DNA of 64,000 nucleotides from Agromyces humatus (GTDB taxonomy: Bacteria > Actinomycetota > Actinomycetes > Actinomycetales > Microbacteriaceae): contig NZ_JAJQPD010000002.1 in NCBI RefSeq assembly GCF_021228295.1, positions 434,001-498,000 of the forward strand, in the 5' to 3' direction. Numbering within the stretch: position 1 is the first letter of the stretch; every line of letters begins with the position of its first letter. Shown here one piece after another: positions 9,844 through 17,303 of the stretch. The position numbers were made by a program, and so were the translations under genes. The notes under the pieces were generated by a model, which made no database searches, was not told where the DNA came from, and saw only the letters and a program-made list of their open reading frames with translations.

Positions 9844-9860
9844 ACCCGTGGGAGCAACTC

Positions 9861-10208
9861 GTGGAACTCGATGCCGAAGCCTTCGAAGCCCTCGTCGTCG
9901 ATGAACTCGACCGGTTGCCCGACGACATGGTCGACGGTCTCGAGAACCTCGTGTTCGTCGTCGAGGATCGACCCGAAGACGGCTCGCTCGACACGCTCGG
10001 CCTCTATGAGGGGTGGGCGCTCACCGAACGCGACCGGTACGGCTTCGGCGAGATGCCGGATCGCATCATCCTGTACCGCGAGCCGCTACTCGCCATCTGC
10101 GACGACGAGGACGAACTCCGCGACGAGATCCATGTGACTCTGGTGCACGAGATCGCGCACTTCTACGGCATCGACGACGACCGTCTGCACGAGTTGGGCT
10201 GGGCCTGA
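9861..10208 (+). CDS. Minimal zincin-like metallopeptidase family protein
   Basis: 115-residue protein of the short actinobacterial 'metallopeptidase family' (DUF1025-type). It contains HEIAHFYGI near residues 99-107, an HExxH zinc motif at the C-terminal end, preceded by an acidic helix and the conserved LGLYEGWALTERDRYGFGEMPDRIILYR block. GTG at 9861 is chosen: GGGAG lies 7-8 bases upstream, and sequence before it is the tRNA remnant, not protein. Biological substrate unknown. The gene begins only 17 bases after the tRNA-His remnant. Confidence 0.82.
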   Translation: MELDAEAFEALVVDELDRLPDDMVDGLENLVFVVEDRPEDGSLDTLGLYEGWALTERDRYGFGEMPDRIILYREPLLAICDDEDELRDEIHVTLVHEIAHFYGIDDDRLHELGWA

Positions 10209-10220
10209 GCCAGGCCGGGT

Positions 10221-10226
10221 TACCCT
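10221..10226 (+). promoter_or_regulatory. -10 element TACCCT, leaderless arrangement for the S11-like gene
   Basis: TACCCT, six bases, then ATG at 10233. It overlaps no strong ribosome-binding site and supports this start. Confidence 0.45.
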
Positions 10227-10232
10227 GAATCC

Positions 10233-11495
10233 ATGAATTTCCGCCCCGGCCGCTTCGTCGGCATCACCCTCGGGGCAGTCGCGATCCTCGCGGTCGGGGT
10301 GTACGGGCCGGCGATGCTCCTCGGTCCGCTCCCCGAGCCGTCGGTGCGCCTCGCGACATCCGAGGGTGGGTCATCCGATGCAGGCGCCGCAGCGCCGATC
10401 GCGCTGCCCGAGACCGGGGCAAGCGCGCTCGCGCTCGTCTCCGATGAGGGCGACGCAGAGGTGCTCGCGGTCGCGGGCGACACCGAGCCCCTGCCGATCG
10501 GCGGTGCGGTGAAGCTCGTCACCGTGCTTGCGACGCTCGAGTCGCTGCCACTTCCCGCCGACGGCGACGGCCCGGGGCTGCGAATCGGCCCGGCCGACTA
10601 CACCGACTACCTGCGCTATCAAGCTGAGGGTTCGCGTACGCTGCAGGTCTCTCCCGGAGACACCTGGTCCGAGCGCGATGTGGTGCGGGCCGTGCTGCTG
10701 GCGTCGAGCAACAATCACGCCGACACGCTCGTCCGCTGGGCATTCGGCAGCATCGACGCCTACGTGACGGCCGCGAACGACTGGCTCGCCGAACAGGGGT
10801 TCACCGCGACGCGCGTCGCCGACGCGACGGGCCTCTCGGGTGACAACGTCGGCACCGCCGAAGAGCTCACCCGCCTCGCGGCGCTCGTGCTGGACGATCC
10901 CGAACTCGCCGAGATCTACGAAGCACCCGATTCCGCCACGCTCGGCGCCCGCGACGTGCCCGACGTCGTCGACCGGCTCGGCGACGAGGGCGTCCGAGCG
11001 ATCGCGCGCAGCTACACCGACCAAGCCGGCGTCAGCTTCATCTACTCGACGACGGTGACCGGCGTCGAGGGTGAAGAGCCCCGCCGCGTGATCGGCGCGA
11101 TGACGCTCATTCCCGACTACGACACGCTCGACGCCGCCGTCGTGCAGACGAAGGAGTCGGTGTCGGCTGCAGCTCAGCCGATCAGCGTCATCACCGCCGG
11201 CACGAGTTACGGCCTGGTCGAGTCGGCATGGGGCGACTCGGCGGAGTTGATCGCGACGGCCGATCGAACGGATGCCGCGTGGGGCAGCGATCCGGGCGAG
11301 GCATCGGTCACCGTCGAGCGGTTCACGACGGCGCCCGCCGGACGGGTGGTCGGCAGCGTGGTGGTTTCGACCGCCGACGGCGACCTCGCCTCGGAACTCG
11401 AACTCTCGAGCGGAATCGGCGACCCTGGCCCGCTGTGGCGCCTCGCGAACCCGGTCGCACTCATCAGCGCCTTCGTCGCCGACCAGTCGAGCTGA
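10233..11495 (+). CDS. S11 D-alanyl-D-alanine carboxypeptidase homologue, probably inactive
   Basis: 420 residues: a short cytoplasmic stretch, one membrane anchor (about residues 8-31), an extracytoplasmic S11-type domain and a ~120-residue C-terminal beta domain. The fold is recognisable from LLASSNNHADTLVRWAFGS, which keeps the SxN motif (Ser159-Asn160-Asn161), and from TRVADATGLSGDNVGTAEELTRLAALVL. However, the SxxK motif reads G91-A-V-K94, so the nucleophilic Ser is Gly. The KTG triad position reads A258-R259-S260 before YTDQAG. Both changes argue against carboxypeptidase activity. It may act as a scaffold or regulator in peptidoglycan maturation; that is inference. Confidence 0.75.
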   Translation: MNFRPGRFVGITLGAVAILAVGVYGPAMLLGPLPEPSVRLATSEGGSSDAGAAAPIALPETGASALALVSDEGDAEVLAVAGDTEPLPIGGAVKLVTVLATLESLPLPADGDGPGLRIGPADYTDYLRYQAEGSRTLQVSPGDTWSERDVVRAVLLASSNNHADTLVRWAFGSIDAYVTAANDWLAEQGFTATRVADATGLSGDNVGTAEELTRLAALVLDDPELAEIYEAPDSATLGARDVPDVVDRLGDEGVRAIARSYTDQAGVSFIYSTTVTGVEGEEPRRVIGAMTLIPDYDTLDAAVVQTKESVSAAAQPISVITAGTSYGLVESAWGDSAELIATADRTDAAWGSDPGEASVTVERFTTAPAGRVVGSVVVSTADGDLASELELSSGIGDPGPLWRLANPVALISAFVADQSS

Positions 11496-11555
11496 CGCCC
11501 GGCGTCGCGGCACAACACGATGCGCGCGGCTCGCCGGGCACGCGAGTCGGGAGCT

Positions 11556-11816
11556 TCAGTCGTTGTTGTCCTCGTCGAACTCGACCGGGTCGGAATCGCC
11601 CGCGTCGAATCGGAACCGCACGCGGAGCTGCCCATTGACGTGATGCTCGTCGATCGCGTCGTACCAGAAGAGCGACTCCAGCCCGTCGACCGCGGCGACC
11701 ATGCCGACCCGGGACTCCGGCTTGCCGGAGATGAGGATGCGGTGCTCGAACTCCCCCTCGAGCGGGCCGTCGATGAACTCTGCGACGTATTGGGCGCCTG
11801 CCGTATCTCCACTCAT
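11556..11816 (-). CDS. Hypothetical acidic protein (86 aa)
   Basis: 86 residues, soluble, strongly acidic at the C-terminus (DAGDSDPVEFDEDNND). The body reads YVAEFIDGPLEGEFEHRILISGKPESRVGMVAAVDGLESLFWYDAIDEH, with a predicted all-beta fold. No family recognised. The start MSGDTAG is favoured by TACGGT plus six bases upstream (11823-11828). It follows the P-loop kinase on the same strand but has its own promoter-like element. Confidence 0.6.
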   Translation of the reverse strand: MSGDTAGAQYVAEFIDGPLEGEFEHRILISGKPESRVGMVAAVDGLESLFWYDAIDEHHVNGQLRVRFRFDAGDSDPVEFDEDNND

Positions 11817-11822
11817 GTCACT

Positions 11823-11828
11823 ACCGTA
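11823..11828 (-). promoter_or_regulatory. -10 element TACGGT, leaderless arrangement
   Basis: Minus-strand TACGGT plus six bases precede the ATG at 11816, supporting the short start over an in-frame extension. Confidence 0.4.
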
Positions 11829-11891
11829 GTCCTCGCAGCACGCCGTCGGCAGGGACACGCGAGCGACGCGACGGTCGGTGCCACGCTCGGG

Positions 11892-12434
11892 TCAGGTGGC
11901 GACGGTGCGCACCCGGATGGCGACCTGCGGTGCGGGCGCCGTGCGGCGGAGATGCCGACGCCACTGCGCGTCCCACATCTCCCAGTACGGGTCGAACCGC
12001 CCCCCGTCGCGGTCGAGCGCGCGCTGCTTGCGAACACGATCGGATGCCTCGACCCACACCCGCACGGCCTGCGATGCCGCGCGCCCCGCGGTGAAGGCGC
12101 CGCAGCCCTCGATCACGAGCGCGTGGCCGGGCCGGCTCACCTCGAGTGCGCCGGGGCGATCTGCCGCCCAGTCCCAACGCCGCCAACGGCCGACCCCGCC
12201 GCGCAGGAGCGGTGGCACGAGTGTGCGAGCGAGCTGCTCGCCCGCAACGTCGAGCCCCGACCAGCCCGGGTATACGTCATCGAGGCGCACGACGGTCGGC
12301 GCGTTGCCGGGCCAGGCCTCGACGACCGAGTCGGCGAGGGTCGACTTGCCTGATCCGCTCGGCCCGTCGATGAGCACGATCGGTGTTCGGCGTCCTCGAA
12401 CGGCGGCGACGATCGCCGCGACGACCGGCGTCAC
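11892..12434 (-). CDS. P-loop kinase of the uridine-kinase-like fold, in a thiamine-transport operon
   Basis: 180 residues. Walker A GPSGSGKST lies near residues 21-29, RLDDVYPGW is the DD(V/F)Y motif of uridine kinase/phosphoribulokinase-like enzymes, and the C-terminal lid reads RKQRALDRDGGRFDPYWEMWDAQW. It should phosphorylate a small hydroxylated substrate with ATP. The GTG start lies seven bases after the ykoC stop; in-frame sequence before it belongs to ykoC. As the last gene behind a TPP riboswitch, it may act in salvage of imported thiamine or hydroxymethylpyrimidine; that is inference from position. Commonly auto-annotated as uridine kinase or ATP-binding protein. Confidence 0.7.
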   Translation of the reverse strand: MTPVVAAIVAAVRGRRTPIVLIDGPSGSGKSTLADSVVEAWPGNAPTVVRLDDVYPGWSGLDVAGEQLARTLVPPLLRGGVGRWRRWDWAADRPGALEVSRPGHALVIEGCGAFTAGRAASQAVRVWVEASDRVRKQRALDRDGGRFDPYWEMWDAQWRRHLRRTAPAPQVAIRVRTVAT

Positions 12435-12441
12435 GACACCG

Positions 12442-13221
12442 TCACGACCAGACAAGGTTCCAGCTTCCGGCGAGGATCGCCGCCGACACGGATACGACCG
12501 CGACGAGGCACCCGACCGCGATGACCCGCCACTCGGGTGCACCGAAGGTCGCCCTCCGAGCCCAGGTGCGCGCTCCGGGCGCTCCGAATCCGCGGGACTC
12601 CATCGCCGTGGCCAGGATGCCACCACGGCGGATGGCCAGCACGAGCAGGGCGAAGGCCTGGCCGAGGCTCCGGCGGATGACGCCACGGTCGGCGACCCCG
12701 CGTGCCCGGCGGGCCAGCGCGAGCGTGCGCCAGTCGTCGATCGACGACCCGACGAGCCGCAGCGCCGCGAGGGCGCCGAGTACGAATCGCGCGGGGAGCC
12801 TGAGCGTCTGCGCGAGGCCGTCGGCGAAGTCGGTGGGATCGATGGTGAGGAAGAGCACGACCGCGGGCAGGGCGATCGCGATTACGCGCGTCATCGTGGC
12901 CAGCCCGATCGCGATCGAGCCATCGCTCACCTCGATGAGGCCGAACTGCCAGTAGGTCGTGCCCGACGGTGCGCCGTAGAGCACCATGCTGATGCCGGTG
13001 AGCGGCGCGGCGATCCAGACGGGCAGGGTTCGCGGCGACCACAGCAGTGGCCCGAGTCCGACCGCGGTGAACACGATGAGCTCGCAGAGGATCGCGACGC
13101 CCGCCGAGACGGGGTCGAGGGTCAGCACCAGCCCGATCGAGAGCGGTATCGTCGCGGCGACCTTCGCGACGGGGTTGATCGTCGCGAGGGGCAGGTCGGG
13201 GCGCACGGTGGCGATGCTCAT
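12442..13221 (-). CDS. ykoC: ECF transporter T component (YkoC-like)
   Basis: 259-residue membrane protein with about five helices. The coupling segment carries the T-component Ala-Arg-Gly motifs: LALARRARGVADRG and AMESRGFGAPGARTW. It links the two ATPase domains of YkoD to the substrate-binding protein YkoE. The ATG overlaps the ykoD stop (ATGA), which shows translational coupling. In this family the YkoEDC complex imports thiamine or its pyrimidine precursor. Confidence 0.85.
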   Translation of the reverse strand: MSIATVRPDLPLATINPVAKVAATIPLSIGLVLTLDPVSAGVAILCELIVFTAVGLGPLLWSPRTLPVWIAAPLTGISMVLYGAPSGTTYWQFGLIEVSDGSIAIGLATMTRVIAIALPAVVLFLTIDPTDFADGLAQTLRLPARFVLGALAALRLVGSSIDDWRTLALARRARGVADRGVIRRSLGQAFALLVLAIRRGGILATAMESRGFGAPGARTWARRATFGAPEWRVIAVGCLVAVVSVSAAILAGSWNLVWS

Positions 13222-14744
13222 GCCGACGCTCCCCCGGCCTGCGAGCGGCCTCGCGCTGCGGCATCCGTCATCGCCGCGTCGCCGACGACCCCCAGCGCGA
13301 ATCGGTTGTCGGCGACCGCGTCGACGAAGGTCTCATCGTGCGTCACGGCGATGATGCCGACACCGTCGTCGCGCAGGTCGGCGATGAGTCGAGCGAGTTC
13401 GCGCCACGTGTTGGCGTCCTGCCCGAACGTGGGTTCATCGAGGACGAGCATGCGAGGGCGCGTGGCGAGCACCGTGGCCACCGAGAGTCGGCGTTTCTCG
13501 CCCCCCGAGAGCGTGAACGGATTCGCCGAGGTGAGCGCTTCGAGTCGCAGAGCGGCGAGCAACGGTGCGATGCGCTCGCGCCGCTCGCCCGCTGACATCT
13601 TGAGCGCGCGCGGCCCGACTTCGAGCTCTGCGAGCACCGAGCCCGTGAGGAACTGATGCTCGGGATGCTGGAACACGGTGCCGATGCGAGTGAGCAGGTC
13701 TCTGGAGCGCCATCGCCAGGGCTCGTCTCCACGCGCGCCGGCCATCGGCGCCCCGGGCTCCAGTCGACCGCCGTCGGGTCGCAGCAGCCCCGCCATCGTG
13801 AGCGCGAGGGTCGACTTTCCGGCGCCGTTCGGTCCGGTGATGGCGGTGATGCGGCCCGTATCGATGCGCAGGTCGAGGCCGCGCTGCACTGGCACTCGGG
13901 GCACGCGGGCGACATCGAGCCGATGCGCGGCCATGAGCGGCTCGACATCGCGCGCCGTCGAGCGACGGGCACGCCACGGGACATCCGATGGCAACCACAC
14001 GCCGGCCGCCCGGAGCGGCGCCGCCTGCCCGACCAGCACCGCGTCGGGGCTGCCGTCGGCGAGCACGCCGCCGTGACCGAGCACGACGACCCGGTCGACG
14101 ACCGGCATCCACACCGAAACCCGGTGCTCGATGACGACGAGCGTCGCGCCGGTGTCATCGGCGACTCGCGCTACCGCGTCGCGCACCTCGTGCACCCCTT
14201 CGGGGTCGAGGTTCGCCGTCGGCTCGTCGAGCAGAATCAGACCGGGGCGCATCGCGAGCACACCCGCGAGCGCGAGACGCTGCCGCTGACCGCCCGAGAG
14301 CGCCGACGTCGAATGGTCGAGTGGCAGGCGCAACCCCACCGCTTCGAGCGCAGCCCCGACACGGCCCCAGATCTCGTCGGTCGGAACGCCGAGATTCTCG
14401 AGGCCGAACGCGACATCGTCGCCGAGCCTGGCCATCACGATCTGCGAATCGGGGTCCTGCAGCACGAGGCCCGAACGGCCCCGCGCAGCCGACGCCGGGC
14501 GTCCGTCGACGGTGAGCTCGCCGAGCGACTCACCCTCGTCGTCGCCACCCAGGACGCCCGCGAGCCCGTGCAGCAGTGTCGACTTGCCCGCGCCCGACGC
14601 GCCGAGCAGGAGCACGCGTTCGCCCGGATCGACGCGCAGGTCGAGGCCGGAGACGGCGGGCACGCTCCTGCCGCCGTGCCGCCACCCCCAGCCCCGCGCC
14701 TCGATCGATGCGGGCACGGAGGCGGCGATCGCGCCGCCCGTCAT
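13218..14744 (-). CDS. ykoD: ECF transporter double ATPase (YkoD-like)
   Basis: 508 residues with two fused ABC ATPase domains. Domain 1: Walker A GASGAGKST, signature LSGGQRQRLAL, Walker B LILLDEPTANLD. Domain 2: GPNGAGKST, signature LSGGEKRRLSV, Walker B MLVLDEPTFGQD. A fused A component is characteristic of the YkoEDC subgroup rather than the EcfA1/A2 pair. The ATG begins one base after the ykoE stop; upstream in-frame sequence is ykoE coding sequence in another frame. Confidence 0.88.
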   Translation of the reverse strand: MTGGAIAASVPASIEARGWGWRHGGRSVPAVSGLDLRVDPGERVLLLGASGAGKSTLLHGLAGVLGGDDEGESLGELTVDGRPASAARGRSGLVLQDPDSQIVMARLGDDVAFGLENLGVPTDEIWGRVGAALEAVGLRLPLDHSTSALSGGQRQRLALAGVLAMRPGLILLDEPTANLDPEGVHEVRDAVARVADDTGATLVVIEHRVSVWMPVVDRVVVLGHGGVLADGSPDAVLVGQAAPLRAAGVWLPSDVPWRARRSTARDVEPLMAAHRLDVARVPRVPVQRGLDLRIDTGRITAITGPNGAGKSTLALTMAGLLRPDGGRLEPGAPMAGARGDEPWRWRSRDLLTRIGTVFQHPEHQFLTGSVLAELEVGPRALKMSAGERRERIAPLLAALRLEALTSANPFTLSGGEKRRLSVATVLATRPRMLVLDEPTFGQDANTWRELARLIADLRDDGVGIIAVTHDETFVDAVADNRFALGVVGDAAMTDAAARGRSQAGGASA

Positions 14745-14745
14745 G

Positions 14746-15375
14746 TCAGACCGCCTGCAGCTCGCGCCCGGCGGCGAATCGGCCGAGGGCGCCCGCACGC
14801 GCGAGTCCGCGCACCGCGAGCCAGGACAGACCCCCCGCGATGAGCGCACCGCCGACGACCGCCGACACGGTGTAGATCGTCGCGAAAGCCGGTGCCGCGC
14901 CGGCGTACCAGAGGATCAGGTCGTTGATGGCCATGCCGAGGCCTGCCACGGCGCCCGCGAGCAACGCGACCGGGAACCGCCAGTACCGGTACAGGAAGAG
15001 CGCGAAGACGAGTTCGGCTCCGAGGCCCTGCACCAGACCGGCCTCGATGGTCAGCAGTCCACCCCATTGGCTGCCGATGAGCGCCGAGACGACCGCCGCG
15101 ACGAGTTCGGTGTACAGCGCGGCGCCGGGTTTGCGGATGATGAGCCCGCCGAGGACGCCGGCGATGAGCCAGACCGCGGCCGGCGCGGCCTGCAGTCCGG
15201 GGAGGAGCGCCTCGATCGGCGCCGAGATCGGCGCCCAGGCGACGCCCCACGCCCAGAAGACGACGCCGACGGCGACGCCGATGACACTCGCGACGACGAT
15301 GTCGACGACGCGCCAGCGCAAGCGCGGCGCTCCGTTCGTCGTGGCGGAACCGGATGCGGAGATGGTTGCGTGCAC
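14746..15375 (-). CDS. ykoE: ECF transporter substrate-binding (S) component YkoE
   Basis: 209-residue integral membrane protein with about six helices. Conserved blocks are VVFWAWGVAWAPISAPIEALLPG, VWLIAGVLGGLIIRKPGAALYTELVAA and GSQWGG, the YkoE family pattern. It captures thiamine or hydroxymethylpyrimidine at the membrane. The start is GTG 15375: GAAAGGG (15384-15390, minus strand) lies 8 bases upstream, whereas upstream codons lie in the riboswitch leader. First gene of the operon ykoE-ykoD-ykoC-kinase. Confidence 0.88.
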   Translation of the reverse strand: MHATISASGSATTNGAPRLRWRVVDIVVASVIGVAVGVVFWAWGVAWAPISAPIEALLPGLQAAPAAVWLIAGVLGGLIIRKPGAALYTELVAAVVSALIGSQWGGLLTIEAGLVQGLGAELVFALFLYRYWRFPVALLAGAVAGLGMAINDLILWYAGAAPAFATIYTVSAVVGGALIAGGLSWLAVRGLARAGALGRFAAGRELQAV

Positions 15376-15379
15376 GTGT

Positions 15380-15410
15380 CGTGCCCTTTCTACTCGTGGA
15401 AAGAGGCACG
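15380..15410 (-). promoter_or_regulatory. Shine-Dalgarno-sequestering hairpin of the TPP riboswitch expression platform
   Basis: CGTGCC pairs with GGCACG and CTTTC with GAAAG, an 11-bp stem with one bulged base and an 8-base loop. On the transcript its 3' arm contains the GAAAGGG ribosome-binding site of ykoE. Ligand-bound aptamer would leave this hairpin formed and block initiation, the translational mode usual for actinobacterial TPP riboswitches. Confidence 0.75.
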
Positions 15411-15427
15411 GGAATATGAGATGTGAT

Positions 15428-15520
15428 TGGCCTCCCTGCGCTGGCATGACCCAGATCAGGTTCGACGGTCGAAGGTTGAGAACCTTCCTCTCAGCCCGGC
15501 TCACCGGACTCCCGTGTTCA
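15428..15520 (-). ncRNA. TPP riboswitch (THI box) upstream of ykoEDC
   Basis: On the minus strand the leader contains the THI-box segments in order: GGAGTCCGG, GCTGAGAGGAAG (pyrimidine-sensor arm with CTGAGA), a variable P3 stem, then ACCTGATCTGGGT and ATGCCAGCG, with AGGGAGG closing P1 (about 15431-15437). These are the conserved thiamine-pyrophosphate contacts. It is followed by the SD-masking hairpin and ykoE, so TPP should shut off transporter synthesis. Confidence 0.95.
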
Positions 15521-15526
15521 GCGTCG

Positions 15527-15532
15527 AGTATA
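15527..15532 (-). promoter_or_regulatory. -10 element TATACT of the ykoE operon
   Basis: Minus-strand TATACT lies a few bases upstream of the riboswitch 5' end, so transcription would start just before the aptamer P1 stem. No recognisable -35 at 16-18 bases. Confidence 0.55.
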
Positions 15533-15579
15533 CGCCGACGCTGAGGTGGTCGCCGCCCGTTGCGACGAAACGGCCGTCG

Positions 15580-15936
15580 TCAGTGCTTGAGCGCGCGGAT
15601 GACCCAGCGCAACGCCTTGCCCGTGACCCACACGAGCGGCGTGGCCACGAGAATCATGCCGATGATGTTCGGCTCGAACCGTACATCGCCACCGCGCCCG
15701 ACATATGCGCCGAGCGGAATGGAAACACCGCCACCGCCACCCCCGCTGCCGCTGCCCTGCCCATGGATCTCCTTGCTGCCGACGCCGTCTCCGGTGCCGC
15801 TGCCACCCCCGAACCCGTAGTAGCCGAGTGCGACGGGCACGACCTTGGTGCCGTCGATGTCGACCGGCTCCCCATAGGAGGTCTTGACGCCGACGCCGGC
15901 GACCGTCTGAGCGAGTTCGAGAACGAGATCAGCCAT
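15580..15936 (-). CDS. GerW/YtfJ-family protein
   Basis: 118 residues. The first ~45 residues (LAQTVAGVGVKTSYGEPVDIDGTKVVPVALGYYGFGGGSG) are the core of the GerW (YtfJ) sporulation-protein family, followed by a Gly/Ser-rich loop, a second beta segment (VSIPLGAYVGRGGDVRFEPN) and a hydrophobic C-terminal helix (~residues 90-108). In Bacillus, GerW acts in spore germination; non-sporulating actinobacteria keep homologues of unknown role. Start supported by TAGCGT plus seven bases upstream. Confidence 0.75.
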   Translation of the reverse strand: MADLVLELAQTVAGVGVKTSYGEPVDIDGTKVVPVALGYYGFGGGSGTGDGVGSKEIHGQGSGSGGGGGGVSIPLGAYVGRGGDVRFEPNIIGMILVATPLVWVTGKALRWVIRALKH

Positions 15937-15943
15937 GCGCGCA

Positions 15944-15949
15944 ACGCTA
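15944..15949 (-). promoter_or_regulatory. -10 element TAGCGT for the gerW-like gene
   Basis: TAGCGT followed by seven bases and the ATG at 15936; predicted leaderless start. Confidence 0.4.
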
Positions 15950-15966
15950 CCCGCCGTGGGGTCGGG

Positions 15967-17256
15967 TTACCACCCCCACCCGGCGGCGGCCTCGGCTGCG
16001 TCGTCGTCGCGGGTGCTCGGACGCGGCGTATCGGCACGTCGGTCGCCGACCGGGCGGACGAGCGTCGCCGGCGTGACGGCGCCCTTGCCGAACTTCGCCG
16101 TGACCTCGTCGATGGTGCGCTCGGCGTCGCGCCAGTCTTCATCGGGATCCCAGAGCATCGCCCCGGTCGTCGACACGCGCAGGTGCTCGGCACGCACGCC
16201 GAGGAGCCTCACGCGCTCGCCATCGCCGATCAGCTCGCGGAGTGCATCTGATACCTCGTCGTAGATGCGTCGGGCGACGTCGGTCGGTTCGGCGAGTGTG
16301 CGCGAGCGGGTGACGGTGCGGAAGTCGCCGTAGCGCAGCTTCAGCACGACGGTGCGACCGACCATGCCCGCCTTGCGCAGCCGCACCGCGACGTTGTCGG
16401 AGAGCCGCAGCAGTTCACGGCGCAGGTCGGCCTGGTCGGTGAGGTCGTGGCTGAACGTCGTCTCATGGCCGATGCTCTTCTCGGTGCGCGTCGTGTGCAC
16501 GTGGCGCGGGTCGATGCCATTCGCGAGACTGCCGAGCTTCGCCGCGAGCGCCGGGCCGACCGCGCGTTCGAGCGCAGCGGGCGGCATGCCCGCGACGTCG
16601 CCCACAGTGCGCAGCCCGAACCGCGCGAGCGATTCTTCGGTGACTCGACCCACGCCCCAGAGCGCCGACACCGGCAGCGGGTGCAGGAAGGCGATGGTGT
16701 CGGCGGCAGGCACGACCAGCATGCCGTCGGGCTTCGCGCGACTCGATGCCACCTTGGCGACGTACTTGGTCGCCGCGACGCCGATCGAGCACGTGAGGCC
16801 GGTCTCGTCGAAGACGCGCCTGCGGATCGACCAGGCGATCTCGGCCGGGCTGCCGTGCAGCCGACGCGCCCCCGACACGTCGAGGAAGGCCTCGTCGATC
16901 GAGAGCGGCTCGACGAGCGGCGTGATCTCCTCGAAGATCGCCATGACGCGCTTCGAGTACACCGAGTAGCTCGCGTAGTCACCGCTCAGCACGACCGCGT
17001 TCGGGCATCGCTGCAATGCGACCGACATCGGCATCGCGGAGTTGACGCCGTACCTGCGCGCTTCGTAGCTGGCCGCAGCCACCACGCCGCGCCCGGCGGT
17101 TCCGCCGACGAGGACCGGCTGGCCGCGAAGGTCGGGCCGCTTCAGCAACTCGACCGAGACGAAGAACGCGTCCATGTCGACATGCAGGATCGGGGTCGCC
17201 GAATCGTCGACCGGGCCGCTGGTCACCTGGCGCGACGAGCCGTCCTGCTTGCTCAT
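15967..17256 (-). CDS. dinB: DNA polymerase IV (Y family)
   Basis: 429 residues. Palm-domain metal ligands are in ILHVDMDAFFVSVE and LSIDEAFLDVSG; the fingers region is SYEARRYGVNSAMPM; helix-hairpin-helix and little-finger domains follow (TEKSIGHETTFSHDL, VLKLRYGDFRTVTRS). It copies damaged DNA with low fidelity. The C-terminal ~30 residues are acidic/Ala-rich with no clear QxxL(F) clamp motif. The ATG is preceded by TAAGGT plus six bases. No LexA box was recognised upstream. Confidence 0.95.
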   Translation of the reverse strand: MSKQDGSSRQVTSGPVDDSATPILHVDMDAFFVSVELLKRPDLRGQPVLVGGTAGRGVVAAASYEARRYGVNSAMPMSVALQRCPNAVVLSGDYASYSVYSKRVMAIFEEITPLVEPLSIDEAFLDVSGARRLHGSPAEIAWSIRRRVFDETGLTCSIGVAATKYVAKVASSRAKPDGMLVVPAADTIAFLHPLPVSALWGVGRVTEESLARFGLRTVGDVAGMPPAALERAVGPALAAKLGSLANGIDPRHVHTTRTEKSIGHETTFSHDLTDQADLRRELLRLSDNVAVRLRKAGMVGRTVVLKLRYGDFRTVTRSRTLAEPTDVARRIYDEVSDALRELIGDGERVRLLGVRAEHLRVSTTGAMLWDPDEDWRDAERTIDEVTAKFGKGAVTPATLVRPVGDRRADTPRPSTRDDDAAEAAAGWGW

Positions 17257-17262
17257 GCTGCG

Positions 17263-17268
17263 ACCTTA
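17263..17268 (-). promoter_or_regulatory. -10 element TAAGGT for dinB
   Basis: Minus-strand TAAGGT plus six bases precede the dinB ATG (17256), predicting a leaderless mRNA. Confidence 0.5.
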
Positions 17269-17303
17269 GCCGCTGCCACCGTCACCCAGCAGAGCGCGAG
17301 TGA

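Noticed and set aside
11497..11539. Inverted repeat GCCCGGCG/CGCCGGGC between convergent genes as terminator.
   Set aside because: The loop is 27 bases and there is no T tract; such pairs are expected by chance at this G+C.
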